This document shows positions 1 through 10,173 of a stretch of DNA of 64,000 nt, piece after piece (the stretch's first letter is position 1; each line of letters begins with the position of its first letter). Below the pieces are notes generated by a model, which was given only the letters and a program-made list of their open reading frames with translations, did not search any database and was not told the DNA's origin. A program made the position numbers and the translations under genes. The stretch covers positions 105,662 through 169,661 of the forward strand of contig JAGFNQ010005178.1 in assembly GCA_024364735.1 (NCBI GenBank), written 5' to 3'. Source of the stretch: Boesenbergia rotunda (taxonomy: Eukaryota > Streptophyta > Magnoliopsida > Zingiberales > Zingiberaceae).

Positions 1-1
1 A

Positions 2-655
2 TGTGGCAGTATGGTGTGCGTACTCGTCCCTGGTCGTGACACTGGACGCATGCAGAATGGTATGAAACATATGGAGTCCAATGTCTAGGTCAGGTGATGG
101 ACTAGGGCATAAAGAAGGAAAGCATGAAAGGGTCGCATAGTCCCAAGGTCTGGTAAGAGTGGTAGATACAACGGACCAGAACTCTATACAAGGCATAGTT
201 CTGGGCCTGAAGTTCAACAGCTTGGAAGCGTCTGTTTGCGGGAGGTCTGCCCTAAAGAAATAGGAGTGAATAGTGTCTAGGGTAATGTCTGAGTAGGGAG
301 GATCAAATGGGGGGTTCCTAGGAGGATAGCAGCAGAATGTGGACTGAGAGGGTCGCAGTCCTAGGAATCGGTTCAACAAAGTCGGGGTTATAGTCAAAGG
401 AATCCCTTGGACAGTGGTGTGAAACATAAGATTATCTTGTCGAATTATGTTGTTGTAAAACTCTGCACATAGGGTTTCATTTATGGTATGTGTGCAGAAG
501 ACAAGATTATCCAATTGATAGAAATTGATGATGTTCATGGCGACAGGGCATGATTGGGTAAAAAAGTGCTTATTGAGATAACTCGTTTTAATAGGCTTGT
601 AGATTGTTTGTGCAAACCTATTACATAACTCTAGATTAGGAAATCTAGGGTCGGA
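2..655 (-). CDS. Partial ORF resembling the putative plant transposon protein domain
   Basis: This frame has no stop for 218 codons on the minus strand, from a TAG at 656-658 to the window edge; about ten stops would be expected by chance. It has no upstream ATG, and the first Met is at 536-538. The protein reads RFPNLELCNRFAQ, then KPIKTSYLNKHFF, CAEFYNNI, VQGIPLTITPTLLNRFLGL, and a C-terminal part with MPCIEFWSVVSTTLTRP and LDIGLHMFHTILHA. By eye this order matches the helical 'putative plant transposon protein' domain found beside plant retroelements (entry, conserved E-F-Y, V-x-G block, then a P-rich loop and final helix). The function of that family is unknown. It lies downstream of the promoter-like region at 660-1360 on the same strand, so it may be an extra ORF of a retroelement that continues left of the window. 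It could also be a gene fragment. Confidence 0.5.
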
Positions 656-890
656 CTAGGTTGGGCACCGGGGTTGGCCGGGTTCGGTCGGCGTCTTAAG
701 TTAAGGAGTTAAAGGAAGAATAAAGATATTGCATGAGAAATTAAATTTAAATGCAATAAAAATAAATACTAATCATACCGAACGGCTCGGGGAGGCATAG
801 TTGATGATGAGGACTTGCAAGGTCTTCTTGAAGAGAAAGAAGTGAGGAAGAAGGTTGATTTTGGTGTGGGAAGTGAAGGAGGTTCGGGTG

Positions 891-900
891 CCTTTTATAG
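891..900 (-). promoter_or_regulatory. TATA box of the left-edge element
   Basis: The minus strand reads CTATAAAAGG. It stands just downstream of the GGGCGCCC hairpin array on that strand, the same relation as in the SIRE LTRs, and about 235 bases before the open frame at 655. Confidence 0.5.
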
Positions 901-910
901 GCAAACCCAT

Positions 911-1160
911 GGGGGCGCCCGGGAGCTTCCGGGCGCCCTGGTCAGTATGCTGCCAAGGGCAGAAGCTTTTGGCTGATGGGGGCGCCCGGGACAGCCCGGG
1001 CGCCCTCAACAGAGCGCTTTTGCAGCTTTTGCTGCGTTAGAGTTGATGGGGGCGCCCGCGTGGTTCCGGGCGCCCTGGTCAAAAGCACTGGCAGCTTTTT
1101 GACTAGGGAGTAAGAAAACCTATGGGAGGGGGCGCCCGCGTGGTTCCGGGCGCCCTGAAT
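911..1160. repeat. Array of GGGCGCCC hairpin units
   Basis: Four units of about 35 bases each begin GGGGGCGCCCG and end CCGGGCGCCCT, with a few unpaired bases between, so each can fold as a hairpin. They start near 912, 979, 1048 and 1128. The same core is repeated in the SIRE LTRs at 4281-4622, 7655-7910 and 48570-48870. Confidence 0.75.
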
Positions 1161-1189
1161 AGGGTAGGTAAAGATAAATTTTTGTCTTG

Positions 1190-1325
1190 TCTACTTTTGA
1201 CCATGGTTTGAATTGATTTGACGGTTTTGACTGTGGTTTGACTGCGTTAATCATGTTTTGACCTCGTTTACCTTGGTTTGACTATGTTGACCATGTTTTG
1301 ACGGCTTTGATCATGGTTTGACAAA
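1190..1325. repeat. Degenerate tandem array of TTTGAC boxes
   Basis: Within about 135 bases the plus strand carries nine TTGAC cores, mostly in the context GTTTTGAC or GGTTTGAC, spaced 10 to 20 bases apart. TTGAC is the core of the W-box bound by WRKY factors in plants. Whether these are bound is not visible from sequence. Confidence 0.65.
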
Positions 1326-1499
1326 TACAAGATTATCTCATCGTATAGGTATTAACAGAATTTCCAATTGAGTCTTAATCCTACTGTCTTACCCAATTTA
1401 GGGTTTTCAATCACGTTAACCTTATAGGTTTTCGTGAGACAGGTTTTGATAGTTAAGATTATTTTGTAAATTTTTGATTAATTTTGAAAATAATTAAAT

Positions 1500-1986
1500 T
1501 TTGAAAACTTAATTAATTAATTTTGAAATTTTTGAAAAGATGTTTAACTCTACACTTAGCTGAAATTTTGTGTTAGATTCGAATTTGACAAAAATTAATT
1601 TGAATTTGAATTTCAAAAATGACTTCCAGGTCTTGGCGAGGCACTAGGCCTTCTTTGGCCGAAGCCTTATGGGATCATCCACCCTTTCCTTGACAAGCTT
1701 TTAATGAAATTTCATTTTCAAAATTATTCTTTGAAAATTTCTGGTCTAACTAGTTTGGATTTTGGATCGGTAGCTTCGGCTGGTTTCACTAGTCTAAAGA
1801 GACCAAGTAAACTTGATCTTATTAGAATTGGTTTCCCCAACGTACTATCATCTCACCTCCACCCAATACTATGTTTTCAAGTTTCAGTTAAGTTTGTTTG
1901 GTCCTTAAGCTAGCCTAAGTCTAAGCATGGTAAATTGCAGAAATTAAATAAACAGGCAAACAATCATATTGCAATTAAAAAGAAAT
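1500..1986 (-). other. Non-coding spacer following gag in S2
   Basis: No ORF is supported here. The region resembles 54000-54190 plus 55811-55915 (in G) and 61500-61850 (in F): a GAGATGATAGTACGTT motif, then AGCCGAAGCTACC, then AAGGAAAGGGT and a GCCTCGCCAAGAC box on the minus strand, in the same order. In all three it lies downstream of gag, where pol would be expected. Confidence 0.6.
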
Positions 1987-3626
1987 TTATCTAATAATGA
2001 ATATAGTTTTCAGTTTGGCTCCCCCTGGACTAAAGCCACGGTGATGGTTACGCAAGATGTGAATCTTGTCCTTGGGGATCCAATACTGATTTGATCTAGT
2101 TGGTTTGTTCAGGTATAGTTTAGGCACCCATGCCTGAATTTTACCTCTGGACTGATTCAGTACAGCAAAGTAAGATCTTTGCCGGGATTTGGTTCTATAG
2201 CCTAGTCCGGATCGATTTAGAACTGATTTCTGTTTTCCAAGGATCATGTCAAGACCTTTGGAACCAGATGTAAATCGTTCTAATGCTGATCTAAGATCCT
2301 TAACCTGAGTTTTCAGGGAGGAGTTTTCCTTTTCAAGTTTTTCAACTTGAGTAGGAGTTCCTTCCTGAACCTTCTCGGTTAAGGGTTTAGAGTCAGCTCC
2401 CTCTTTCAGGAGTTTTACTTCCTGTCGGAGGGATTCGACTCGGAGTTTGGCTTTGGCCAAATCTCGAGAAAGAAAGGAAATTAACTCACTTAATTGCAAT
2501 CTATTAAAACCAGTTACCTTAATTTCTCCGTCTTCTGTGAAGGTCAGCTCGCCGTCCTCTTGTTCTGTTTCTGACTCACTCTCGACTTTATCTGAGGCGG
2601 TCAGAGCTAGGAGATTGGACTGGGGTGCCTCTTCTTCTTCTTTTGAGGAAGACTCGTCCCATGTTGCTTGCAATGCCTTCTTCCTTCTCGTCTTTTTAGT
2701 CTCCTTTAGGTTAGGGCACTCTGACTTGTAGTGGCCCTTTTTCTTGCACTCGTAGCAGGTTACATTAGGCTTGTTCGCGGGTTCAGCTGGTTCGTCCTTT
2801 CTTCGGCCGGTTTTCCGTTTGTTGGTTCGGTTCTTCAGCTCCTTGTAGTAGCTTCGAGCGAGCCGGACCAGCTTAGTTTGTTCTCCTTCTTCGTCTTCTG
2901 AGTCTGAGTCAGAGACTCGGGTTCAGGTTCAGGCTTCTTCTTCGTTGTCCTTCCAGTTTTACCTGCAAAGAAATCAATACCTTTCTCGACCATATTGGTG
3001 TTAGTTTGTTCGTGCAGTTCTAGTTCGGAAAACAATTCATCTAATTTTATTTTAGAAAGATCTCTAGAGACCTTGTATGTATCTACCATAGATGCCCACA
3101 AGGTGTTTCTAGGGAAGGCGTTTAGAGCATACCTTATTAGGTTACGGTTTTCAACCTTGTGACCTATTGTGTGAAGACCGTTCATTACCTCTTGGATTCG
3201 TGCGTGGAGCTGGGCTGCTGATTCGTTGTCGGCCATCTTGATGGTGTAGAGTTTGTTTAGTAGCAGATCCCTCTTGCTGATCCGAGTATCTGAAGTCCCT
3301 TCGTGCAGCTCGATCAGTTTTGTCCACAGCTCCTTTGCACTGTTAAAGGGGCCCACGCGGTTCATCTCCTCTTTCGTCAATCCGCATTGAAGAGTCTGAG
3401 TAGCTTTTGCGTCGGCTTCTATCTTTCGCTTTAGGGCGTTGTCCCATTCAGAGTAGTTCTGAGGAAGTCCTTCGGCATTTCGGGGGATCTCCAGACCGGA
3501 CTGGATAATGATCCACATGTCCACCTGAGTTTTCAGGTGGACCTCCATACGACTTTTCCAGTAAGAAAAGTCTTCTCCACTGAAGAGTGGAGGTCTGGCG
3601 GAGCTGAATCCCTCTTGCATGGCCAT
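1987..3626 (-). pseudogene. gag: gag of S2 (one frameshift)
   Basis: The Gag polyprotein packages retrotransposon RNA in virus-like particles. The N-terminal frame (3626-2835, 263 aa) starts MAMQEGFSSARPPLFSGEDF and has the UBN2/DUF4219-type copia capsid, with W-x-x-R-M-E and LQCGLTKEEM blocks. Near 2915 the frame shifts by one base; the continuing frame has an acidic hinge, a CYECKKKGHYKSEC zinc knuckle (about 2745-2700), a second acidic segment, a heptad-like coiled coil around LEKENSSLKTQVKDL, and the SIRE-type motif KSVLNRSGLGY. It ends with a stop near 1987. Apart from the single shift it is nearly intact, which is notable because no protease or pol follows. Confidence 0.85.
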
Positions 3627-3847
3627 TTAGTCTGAAAAAAAAACTAAAAGAAAAACGAATTTTCCAAGACTAGGTCTTGGATTAGTAGTGCTGGATAAAT
3701 TAAATAACGAGGGGTGTTGCACCAACCTCGCTTAACAAAAAAAATCGAATAAAATATTTAACGAAAAATTCGTCAGAAAAAAAATAGAAAAATGAAAATC
3801 CGAAAAAAAATTTCAAACTGGTGGTTGCACCAGGTTTGAACTTCCCC

Positions 3848-3860
3848 GCTCTGATACCAC
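3848..3860 (-). promoter_or_regulatory. Primer-binding site of S2 (tRNA-Met)
   Basis: The minus strand reads GTGGTATCAGAGC immediately inside the LTR end, complementary to the 3' end of initiator tRNA-Met, the usual copia primer. Confidence 0.85.
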
Positions 3861-4265
3861 TTGTTAGATCGAGAAAACCGATAGAGGGGGGGGGGTGAAT
3901 ATCGGAAAACTTTTGGATTTGAGTAAGAGTAGGTACGCAGCGGAAATTAAAAAACAAGACACAGAGACACAGTCGATTTACTTGGTTCGAAGCCTGTATC
4001 GACTCCTACTCCAAGGCCCACGGTCGTTGACCGTTTACTTTGGGCAATTCTATATAGGCGCAAAAAGGTTTACAGAATTTAATTACAAACATAAGTGCAG
4101 TAAATAATAAGAACGCTCTTTTTTACCGACATCCGGAGTAGATCAACTTTTTCGGAGCAGTGGGACGTCGTCGGCTCGAGTTGGAGAGTGTCCGGAGCAA
4201 GGCACGAGCGTAGAAGAGCTTTGAGGCGTTGAGAGAGTTGTTGTTTGAAGCCTTGGTCGAGGGTC

Positions 4266-4275
4266 CTTTATATAG
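4266..4275 (-). promoter_or_regulatory. TATA box of the S2 LTR
   Basis: The minus strand reads CTATATAAAG directly downstream of the GGGCGCCC array. Confidence 0.6.
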
Positions 4276-4280
4276 GGCCT

Positions 4281-4622
4281 GGGGGCGCCCGGGATGTCGG
4301 GGGCGCCCCCCACGTGGCCTCTGATCCGCAGAGCTCTCGGTCGCGTCTGATCCTCTGGATCCGCTTTGATCGGGGCGCCCGGAGCGCTCGGAGCGCCCGG
4401 AGCGCTCAGAGCGCCCGGATTGACCGGGTCAAACCTTATCTTCTGGCTTCGAAGGCTTTTGGTTCGAGGTATGCGCATGGGGGCGCCCGGGACGTTGGGG
4501 GCGCCCGGGAGTAGCGGGGGCGCCCGGGAGTACGGGGGCGCCCCGCCCAGCAGCTGTTCGAACCCTCTTTGCTTTGGTTTGTTTTGTATGAACCTTGGGG
4601 GCGCCCGAGACACTCCGGGCGC
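4281..4622. repeat. GGGCGCCC / GGAGCGCCC array in the S2 LTR
   Basis: About ten copies of GGGCGCCC or close variants stand in pairs and short runs, including a small tandem run of a GGAGCGCTC/GGAGCGCCC alternation at 4375-4425. Proline-alanine-glycine-rich frames on both strands are by-products of this composition. Confidence 0.8.
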
Positions 4623-4879
4623 CCTACTCAGCCTTGCCTCTCTCCTTTGAGGCTTTCTGAGCTGCTGACACACATTCCTTCTGTCCTGCATCTAGGGTTA
4701 GTCCAAAACACAATAATAATAATTTATTAGATTTATACAGCCTTAGCTCTCTTGGTTCTGACTTTGGTCTCCAAAATGGAGCCCTAGGTCGAACCGACGC
4801 CTACTGTTCCCTCGACGGGGACCGCGCCCTCACCTACTCCTCTCGGGAGAATTTACCTGATGCCAACCGTTCCTCTGGT

Positions 4880-5165
4880 TGGACTTTTGCCTGACGGTCC
4901 TTTGTCAGGTCTTGTAAACTGGCAGTCCTTCGCCAGTTGCCTAGCAGTCCTTCGCTAGGGCTTCAGTCCCAGGCTGTCCTTTGCCTGGAGCCTAGCAGTC
5001 CTTCGCTAGGGCTTGATACTGGCAGTCCTTCGCCAGTTGCCTAGCAATCCTTCGCTAGGGCTTGATACTGGCAGTTCTTCGCCAGTTGCCTAGCAGTCCT
5101 TCGCTAGGGCTTTCTTTCCTGGCATTCCTTTGCCAGTGCCTAGCAGTCCTTCGCTAGGGCTTTTC
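4880..5165. repeat. Tandem repeats in the S2 LTR
   Basis: About ten imperfect units of 20 to 28 bases carry a core like GGCAGTCCTTCGCCAGTTG or CTAGCAGTCCTTCGCTAGGG. Each unit is partly self-complementary around the cttcg loop. The same repeat type appears in the opposite orientation in the LTRs of S1 (7215-7410) and S4 (48165-48300). Confidence 0.8.
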
Positions 5166-5269
5166 CTGCACACTAGATTAACTTGTTAGAAAATAAGAAG
5201 GACTTAACTTTTGACCTATGTTGCCATTATCAAAACACAGGTTTGACTTAGGTGCATTCTGCACCAACA

Positions 5270-5863
5270 GGAATGTGTGCTAGATACCAAACCTGTGCTA
5301 AGGAAACACACTTAGCAGCCCTAAAAAGAATACTTAGGTACATTAAGGGCACCCTCAACGTAGGGATTTGGTATCCTAGGACCTCAACTTTTGACCTATC
5401 AGGATACTCTGATTCTGACTATGCTGGATGCAAACTAGATAGAAAAAGTACAAGTGGAAGCTGTCAACTTTTAGGAAATAGTCTTGTGAGTTGGTGCAGC
5501 AGAAAGCAGCACTGCGTAGCTCTATCCACAACCGAAGCTGAGTATGTTGCTTTAGGAGTGTGTGTAGCACAACTCTTATGGATGATGCACACTCTTAAGG
5601 ACTTCCAGCATGATTACACCCAAACCCTAGTCTACATTGATAATATAAGTTCAATTAATCTAACTAAGAACCCAATCCAACACTCTAAAACAAAACACAT
5701 AGAGGTTAAACATCACTTCGTAAGAGATCATGTAGCCAGAGGTGAGATAGTCCTTAAGCATGTAGACTCCAAATCTAACTTAGCTGATATCTTCACCAAA
5801 CCCTTACCTAAGTCTGAGTTCAGCTCACTAAGAAAGCAGTTAGGGCTATGCTTGGTAGAATAG
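5270..5863 (+). pseudogene. pol: RNase H domain of S1 pol (5'-truncated)
   Basis: This copia RNase H degrades the RNA strand of the RNA:DNA hybrid in reverse transcription. About 196 residues remain, with SGYSDSDYAGC (first Asp), LSTTEAEYVAL (Glu) and VYIDNISSINL (Asp), then KHIEVKHHFVRDHV and the C-terminal NLADIFTKPLP. It is about 95% alike to the S4 copy at 46171-46761. The frame is open to the natural stop, but all upstream domains are cut off by the S2 LTR; the ATG at 5252 lies within that LTR and is not the real start. Confidence 0.85.
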
Positions 5864-7097
5864 GAATGCTCTACTTATGCTTCTTTTCAAAAATTGTTTC
5901 ATTTCTTAATTAATTTGGAAAATCATTTTCTTTATTTATTTAAAATGATTTTCTGACTTACTTTTTTTTAAAACTTACCCCCTTCAAAACTAGGGCTTTT
6001 TCGCAAATGGACTTAGCTTAGATCCTAATCCTAGAACTGCATGCACCTATAGATCTAGCAGCCAGCATCTCACAAGCACCTTAGGGTACTTTTGATTGAT
6101 AACCTAGACTGGGTTGAGATGCTTAGGTCTATGCCTTGATTCAAGATGCTTTAAGACAGTGCATCTGCAGTAATTGGGGCGATAAATACCAATTAAACAG
6201 TAATCAGGTTAAGTGTCAAGCTTAGAAAATCTAACTTGATCAGATCACTTAACTTGACTAACCCTAGCGAAAGCTACTGTTTATAACAGTTAGTAAGTAG
6301 CTAACTGGGTTAGACAGACCCGAAAGAGAAAATTGAAATTGATTTGGTCCAGTTTAAACTTAGAATTGGTTCAGTACAGCACCTAACTTTGATTACTCAT
6401 TTTTCTTGCTATATTTTTTTGATATATGGCAAAGGGGGAGAGATTGGAAAGGAGAGAAAAATGTGTTAAATTTTGTCAAAATTTTTTATTTCCTTTTTCA
6501 AAAAGTAAAGTTCTCTAAGTACTTAAGTTCTTTTTGAAAGTTAATTTTTTTTTATTTTCAAAAATATTCTAAGTACTTACTCTAAAAATTTTCTGGAAAA
6601 TTTTTCTAAGGTATAAATTCAAAGTTTTGTTTGGAAAATTTTTCTAAGTATTAAAACTGCTTGAAAATTTTTTAAGTGTCAAAACTTCAAAATCAATTTA
6701 GAAATTTTTTTTAAAGTGTAAAAACTAAGTGTTTTGAAAATTCTTCCTTAACTCAAAAGTGTTTTCAAAATTATTTTAAGTACTTACTCTAAAATTTTTT
6801 TCTGATGAAAAATTTTCTAAGTGTTAACTTCAAAAATGTGTTGGAAAATTTTCTAAGTGCCCAACTCAAAATATGTTGGAAAATTTTCTCTAACTTAAAA
6901 ATCCCGTTTTGAAAATTTTCTAAGTATTGAAAATCTGAAAAACTTTTTAATTTGAGAAACAAAGACTTAGAAACTTTTTCAAAAACCCCATGAATATTTG
7001 AAAAACTCAGGGGGAGATTTATTCCAGGGGAGAAAATTAAAACTGGTACTTTACCCTTTTGTTTAACTTAACTTTTTGAACCGAGTTGCCATAAATC
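5864..7097 (+). other. 3' untranslated region of S1
   Basis: No ORF is supported. It contains the SIRE landmarks CAGCATCTCACAAGCACC and GAGATGCTTAGG, then a run of T-rich and A-rich repeats around AAAATTTTCTAAGT (6480-6960) and a stretch leading to the polypurine tract. The equivalent region in S4 is 46762-48039. Confidence 0.75.
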
Positions 7098-7111
7098 AAA
7101 AAGGGGGAGAT
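7098..7111 (+). promoter_or_regulatory. Polypurine tract of S1
   Basis: AAAAAGGGGGAGAT directly precedes the 3' LTR, the usual plus-strand primer of LTR elements. Confidence 0.8.
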
Positions 7112-8339
7112 TGTTGGTGCAGGCAGCACTTAAGTCAAACCTGGGTTTTGATAATGGCAAAAGGTCTAGAAGTTAAGATGTTATTGTGTTCGAATTTTGT
7201 TCAGTGAGTGTGCAGGAAGAAGTCCTAGGTACACTAGGCAAGAAGTCCTGGCAAAGGGCTAGGCAAAGAAGTCCTGGTCAAGGACTGGGCAAGAAGACCT
7301 GACTGGAAGTCGGGCAAATAAGTCCTGGTCGAGGACTGGCACGAAGTCCTGGCAAAGGGTTGGGCATCGAAGACCTGACCAGAAGTTGGGCATGAAGACC
7401 TGGTCAGGTGGATCGGGCAAAAGTCTAACCGGAGGAGCCGATTGGCAAAAAGTAAACTCTCTGAGAGGAGTAGGTGAGGACGCGTTCCCCGTCGAGGGAA
7501 CAGTAGGTGTCGATTCGACCTAGGGTTCCATTTGGGAGACCCGAAGTCAGAACCAAGATAGCTACGGTTGTAATTATTACTTACTATATTTTTGGGACTA
7601 ACCTTAGTTGCAGGGTCGAAGGACTGATCGTCTGCAAGTGAAGGTTCTTCTTGGGCCTAGGCGCCTGAATGGAGTCAGGCGCCCGAATGGGCTCAAGCGC
7701 CCATAAGGATACGGGCGCCCAAGAGTGAAGGCAAATCCCAAATCATAGCTACGAAACCACTGAACCAAGGCGGATCAGGCGCCGTGAGGTCACGGGCGCC
7801 CCCATCAGCTCAGGCGCCCAAGAGGGGAGGATAAGCGCTGACCGAGCCCGCGGATAAGGATTCCCGGATCGAAGGGCATGTGTCAGGCGCCCCCAACCTA
7901 TCAGGCGCCCGATAGAGTACTATAAAAGGGGCTCGACCCCAAGGCTTCAACAACACAGTTTTCTAACGCTCCAAAGCTTTTCGTTCAAGCGCTACGCCCC
8001 GACAAACTCCAACTTCGAGATTCCAGCGCCGACGATGTCCCTCTGCTCCGAAATACGATCCACATAGGGTGTCGGCAACGAAAAGTGTAACTAGTTTCAT
8101 TTCCTACAATATTTTTGTACTCAACTTGTAAACCAGTTTTGCGCGATTTTAGCATTGCCCAAAGTAAACGGTCAAGGACCGTGAGCCTTGGAGTAGGAGC
8201 CGACCGCGACTCGGAACCAAGTAAAAATCCTTGTGTTCTTGCGTGCATTCAATTATTTTCGCTGCGTATTTTCTCTTTTCTCTATCCGAAAAGGTTTAAA
8301 CGATATTCACCCCCCTCTATCGTTTTTCTCGATCCAACA
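7112..8339 (+). repeat. 3' LTR of S1
   Basis: This 1228-base LTR runs from TGTTGGTGCAGG to CTCGATCCAACA. It includes a tandem array of GAAGTCCTGGC-type units (7215-7410), GGCGCCC boxes (7655-7910) and a TATA box CTATAAAAGGG at 7920-7930. Its closest match here is the S4 LTR. Confidence 0.9.
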
Positions 8340-9163
8340 CATGTTTCAACGAGTAAGCACGAACAAATACCTTTGTCTTGACGACGGGGACAGTTCTCCT
8401 TCCAGTGTCCAGTTTGCTTACACGTGAAGCACTTGCCTCTCGGCTTCTTCACGCCAGTCCGTGGTCCCTGTGATCCAGCTGCCTTCTTGTACCCACCTTG
8501 TTTCTTCTTCTTCCAGCCTTTCGGCATAGAAGTAGAAACCTTCTGAGTGACCAAGGCCTGTGAACTCTGACGAAAGAGCCCCGCTGCCGATTGGATTTCT
8601 CCTAGCAGTTCCCCCAATGTATATTCATGCTTGTTCATGTTATAGTTGAGCCAGAACTGCTCAAAACTCCTGGGCAGAGACTGGAGTATAATATCGACCT
8701 GGGTTTCCCCATCGAGTTGTACTCCCAGTACCTCAATCTCATTGAGGTTAGCCATCATTTTTAGGACATGATCCCTCACGGGTGTCCCTTCGACCATAGT
8801 AGTCGTCATCAAGTACTTCATTGCAAGCTGCCTAGCGGCCCAACCCTGGTGCTTGAAGAGCTCCTTGAGGTTTAGCATCATGTCACTAGAAGTAGGCATG
8901 ACCTGATGTTGATGTTGCAATACATTTGACATAGATGCCAAAATGTAGCACCGCGCCATCTTATCTGCCTTGATCCACTTCTTGTAACTCTCCCTCTGCA
9001 CTTCACTAGAGTTCTTGCTAAGCTTTTCAGGACAGTCCTCAAAGAGCACATATTTGTATTCTTCAACGGTAAGGACAATGTCTAGGTTTATTTTCCAATT
9101 TATATAGTTGGGGCTAGTAAGTTTATTTTCCTTAAGTATGATCGCTAGTGGGTTAAAGGCTAT
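8340..9163 (-). pseudogene. gag: gag of B' (start codon lost, 3' end cut by S1)
   Basis: This UBN2-type copia Gag has capsid blocks YKKWIKADKMARCYILASM, RDHVLKMMANLNEIEVLG and LQSLPRSFEQFWLNYNMN, a basic linker with KKKKQGG, and a CFTCKQTGHWKENC zinc knuckle. Compared with the B copy at 21744, the initiator ATG is ATA at 9161-9163; the first in-frame Met is at 9049. The reading frame from there to the junction with S1 is uninterrupted, better kept than in B itself. Confidence 0.85.
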
Positions 9164-10173
9164 TTTGAAACTACCTGAGAATTACAACAATCACAACTTT
9201 AGATTTCTAAAATAAATTGATTCCTCAAACAATAGATTTTTGAAATCAACCAACACCTCAAACCACCTCTACATTCGTTAGAGGAGGTTTTACCGATTAA
9301 TCTTATTATCTTGTCAACCTAACTTTTTGACAAATAAGATCAATAGTTGGTTCACTTCGGCCCTACAAATAATAGCAGTGACTCCGTTGGGGAGGATACT
9401 AATATTTGCATCTAAGTGTTCACAATTACACGACACTAAGAAAATTATTTCCGATTATGTGTCTTCCGTTGGGGAAAAGCACACGCTCTTCAATAATTTT
9501 CTATAATCTTTTCTGACCCAGTGATCCGTAGAACAAGCCTATCCATTATGGAGGAAGACACTCAGAGCCAACGCGCGGGCTTGTTCGCATCACTTGTCAA
9601 ATTGTAATGAAGGCCATGGGACCATTACGGTCCCTCTCCCACTTAGTTATATAATTTGAGGAATTTTACATGCACACACACGACAAGCACATAAACTAAC
9701 ATAATGAAATAGAAAAATCGTAGATTTTCCAACTTTCATGGCCTTGGTCTCTAATGCGCCTCCAGTCGTGTCGTCACCTCGTCCGCTCCTCCCTACACCA
9801 TGCGCAAGCCACCATTGAAGGGATCTCCGAGCCGAGATGACTAGCTAATTATTTACATCCATCGATCCTATACTCCACGAAGGAGTGTACATAAAATCTA
9901 GATCGAAAGTAAACAAAAAGCTCGGCTAAACACGTGCCGTATTTAATTACAAAAATTAAATACCTATCTAACCTCGTCAACCCTGAGGATTTAATTAATT
10001 ACAAAAATTGCACAATCAATCACACACATCTATTATTTTGGCCATGATAAGTTGGAATCTAGTGCCTGCAACAAAGAGTTAGCCTACGCACATCCACATA
10101 TCATACAACAAAATAAAGTATATGATAATGCGTAAAAATTAACCGAATTCTAAACACACAAAATCGGAAAGCT
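9164..10173 (-). other. 5' leader of B'
   Basis: No ORF is supported. It aligns by eye with the leader of B (20890-21743), for example the shared ACGACTGGAGGCGCAT block (minus strand) near 9765. Confidence 0.7.

Larger units (their letters stand above)
660..1360 (-). other. Promoter-like, probably LTR-derived region
   Basis: This stretch has no convincing ORF. On the minus strand it holds, in order, a TTGAC-rich array, four hairpin units built on GGGCGCCC, a TATA box, and about 230 bases of leader before the open frame at 655. This order (enhancer array, TATA, leader) matches the U3-R arrangement of the SIRE LTRs in this window. I could not find clear TG/CA ends, a primer-binding site or a target duplication, so its identity as an LTR is inferred from layout only. 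Confidence 0.4.
1361..5269 (-). mobile_element. S2: SIRE-type copia relative, gag-only, 5' part
   Basis: On the minus strand the order is a complete 5' LTR (5269-3862), a tRNA-Met primer site, a leader, gag (3626-1987) and then a non-coding block (about 1986-1500) in place of protease and pol. The block is shared with G and F. The LTR begins TGTTGGTGCAG and ends CTCGATCTAACA. It sits in the RNase H gene of S1; the flanking GGAAT at 5270-5274 may be one half of a target duplication. The 3' LTR is not in the window, and the boundary near 1361 with the left-edge element is uncertain. Confidence 0.7.
3862..5269 (-). repeat. 5' LTR of S2
   Basis: This 1408-base LTR starts (minus strand) TGTTGGTGCAG at 5269 and ends CTCGATCTAACA at 3862. 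It contains a tandem array at 4880-5165, a GGGCGCCC array at 4281-4622 and a TATA box (CTATATAAAG, 4266-4275). Its closest relatives here are the LTRs of S1 and S4. Confidence 0.85.
5270..8339 (+). mobile_element. S1: SIRE-type copia element, 3' part
   Basis: This 3' end of an element holds the RNase H domain (5270-5863), a long AT-rich 3' untranslated region, a polypurine tract and a full 3' LTR (7112-8339). Its upstream part was displaced by insertion of S2 at 5269/5270 and lies left of the window or is lost. Its LTR end abuts the gag/protease region of B' at 8340, so S1 inserted there. Confidence 0.85.

Noticed and set aside
4143..4691. 182-codon minus-strand frame and opposing frames rich in Pro, Gly, Ala
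   Set aside because: They arise from the GGGCGCCC array of the S2 LTR; they translate the repeat in several frames and have no domain.
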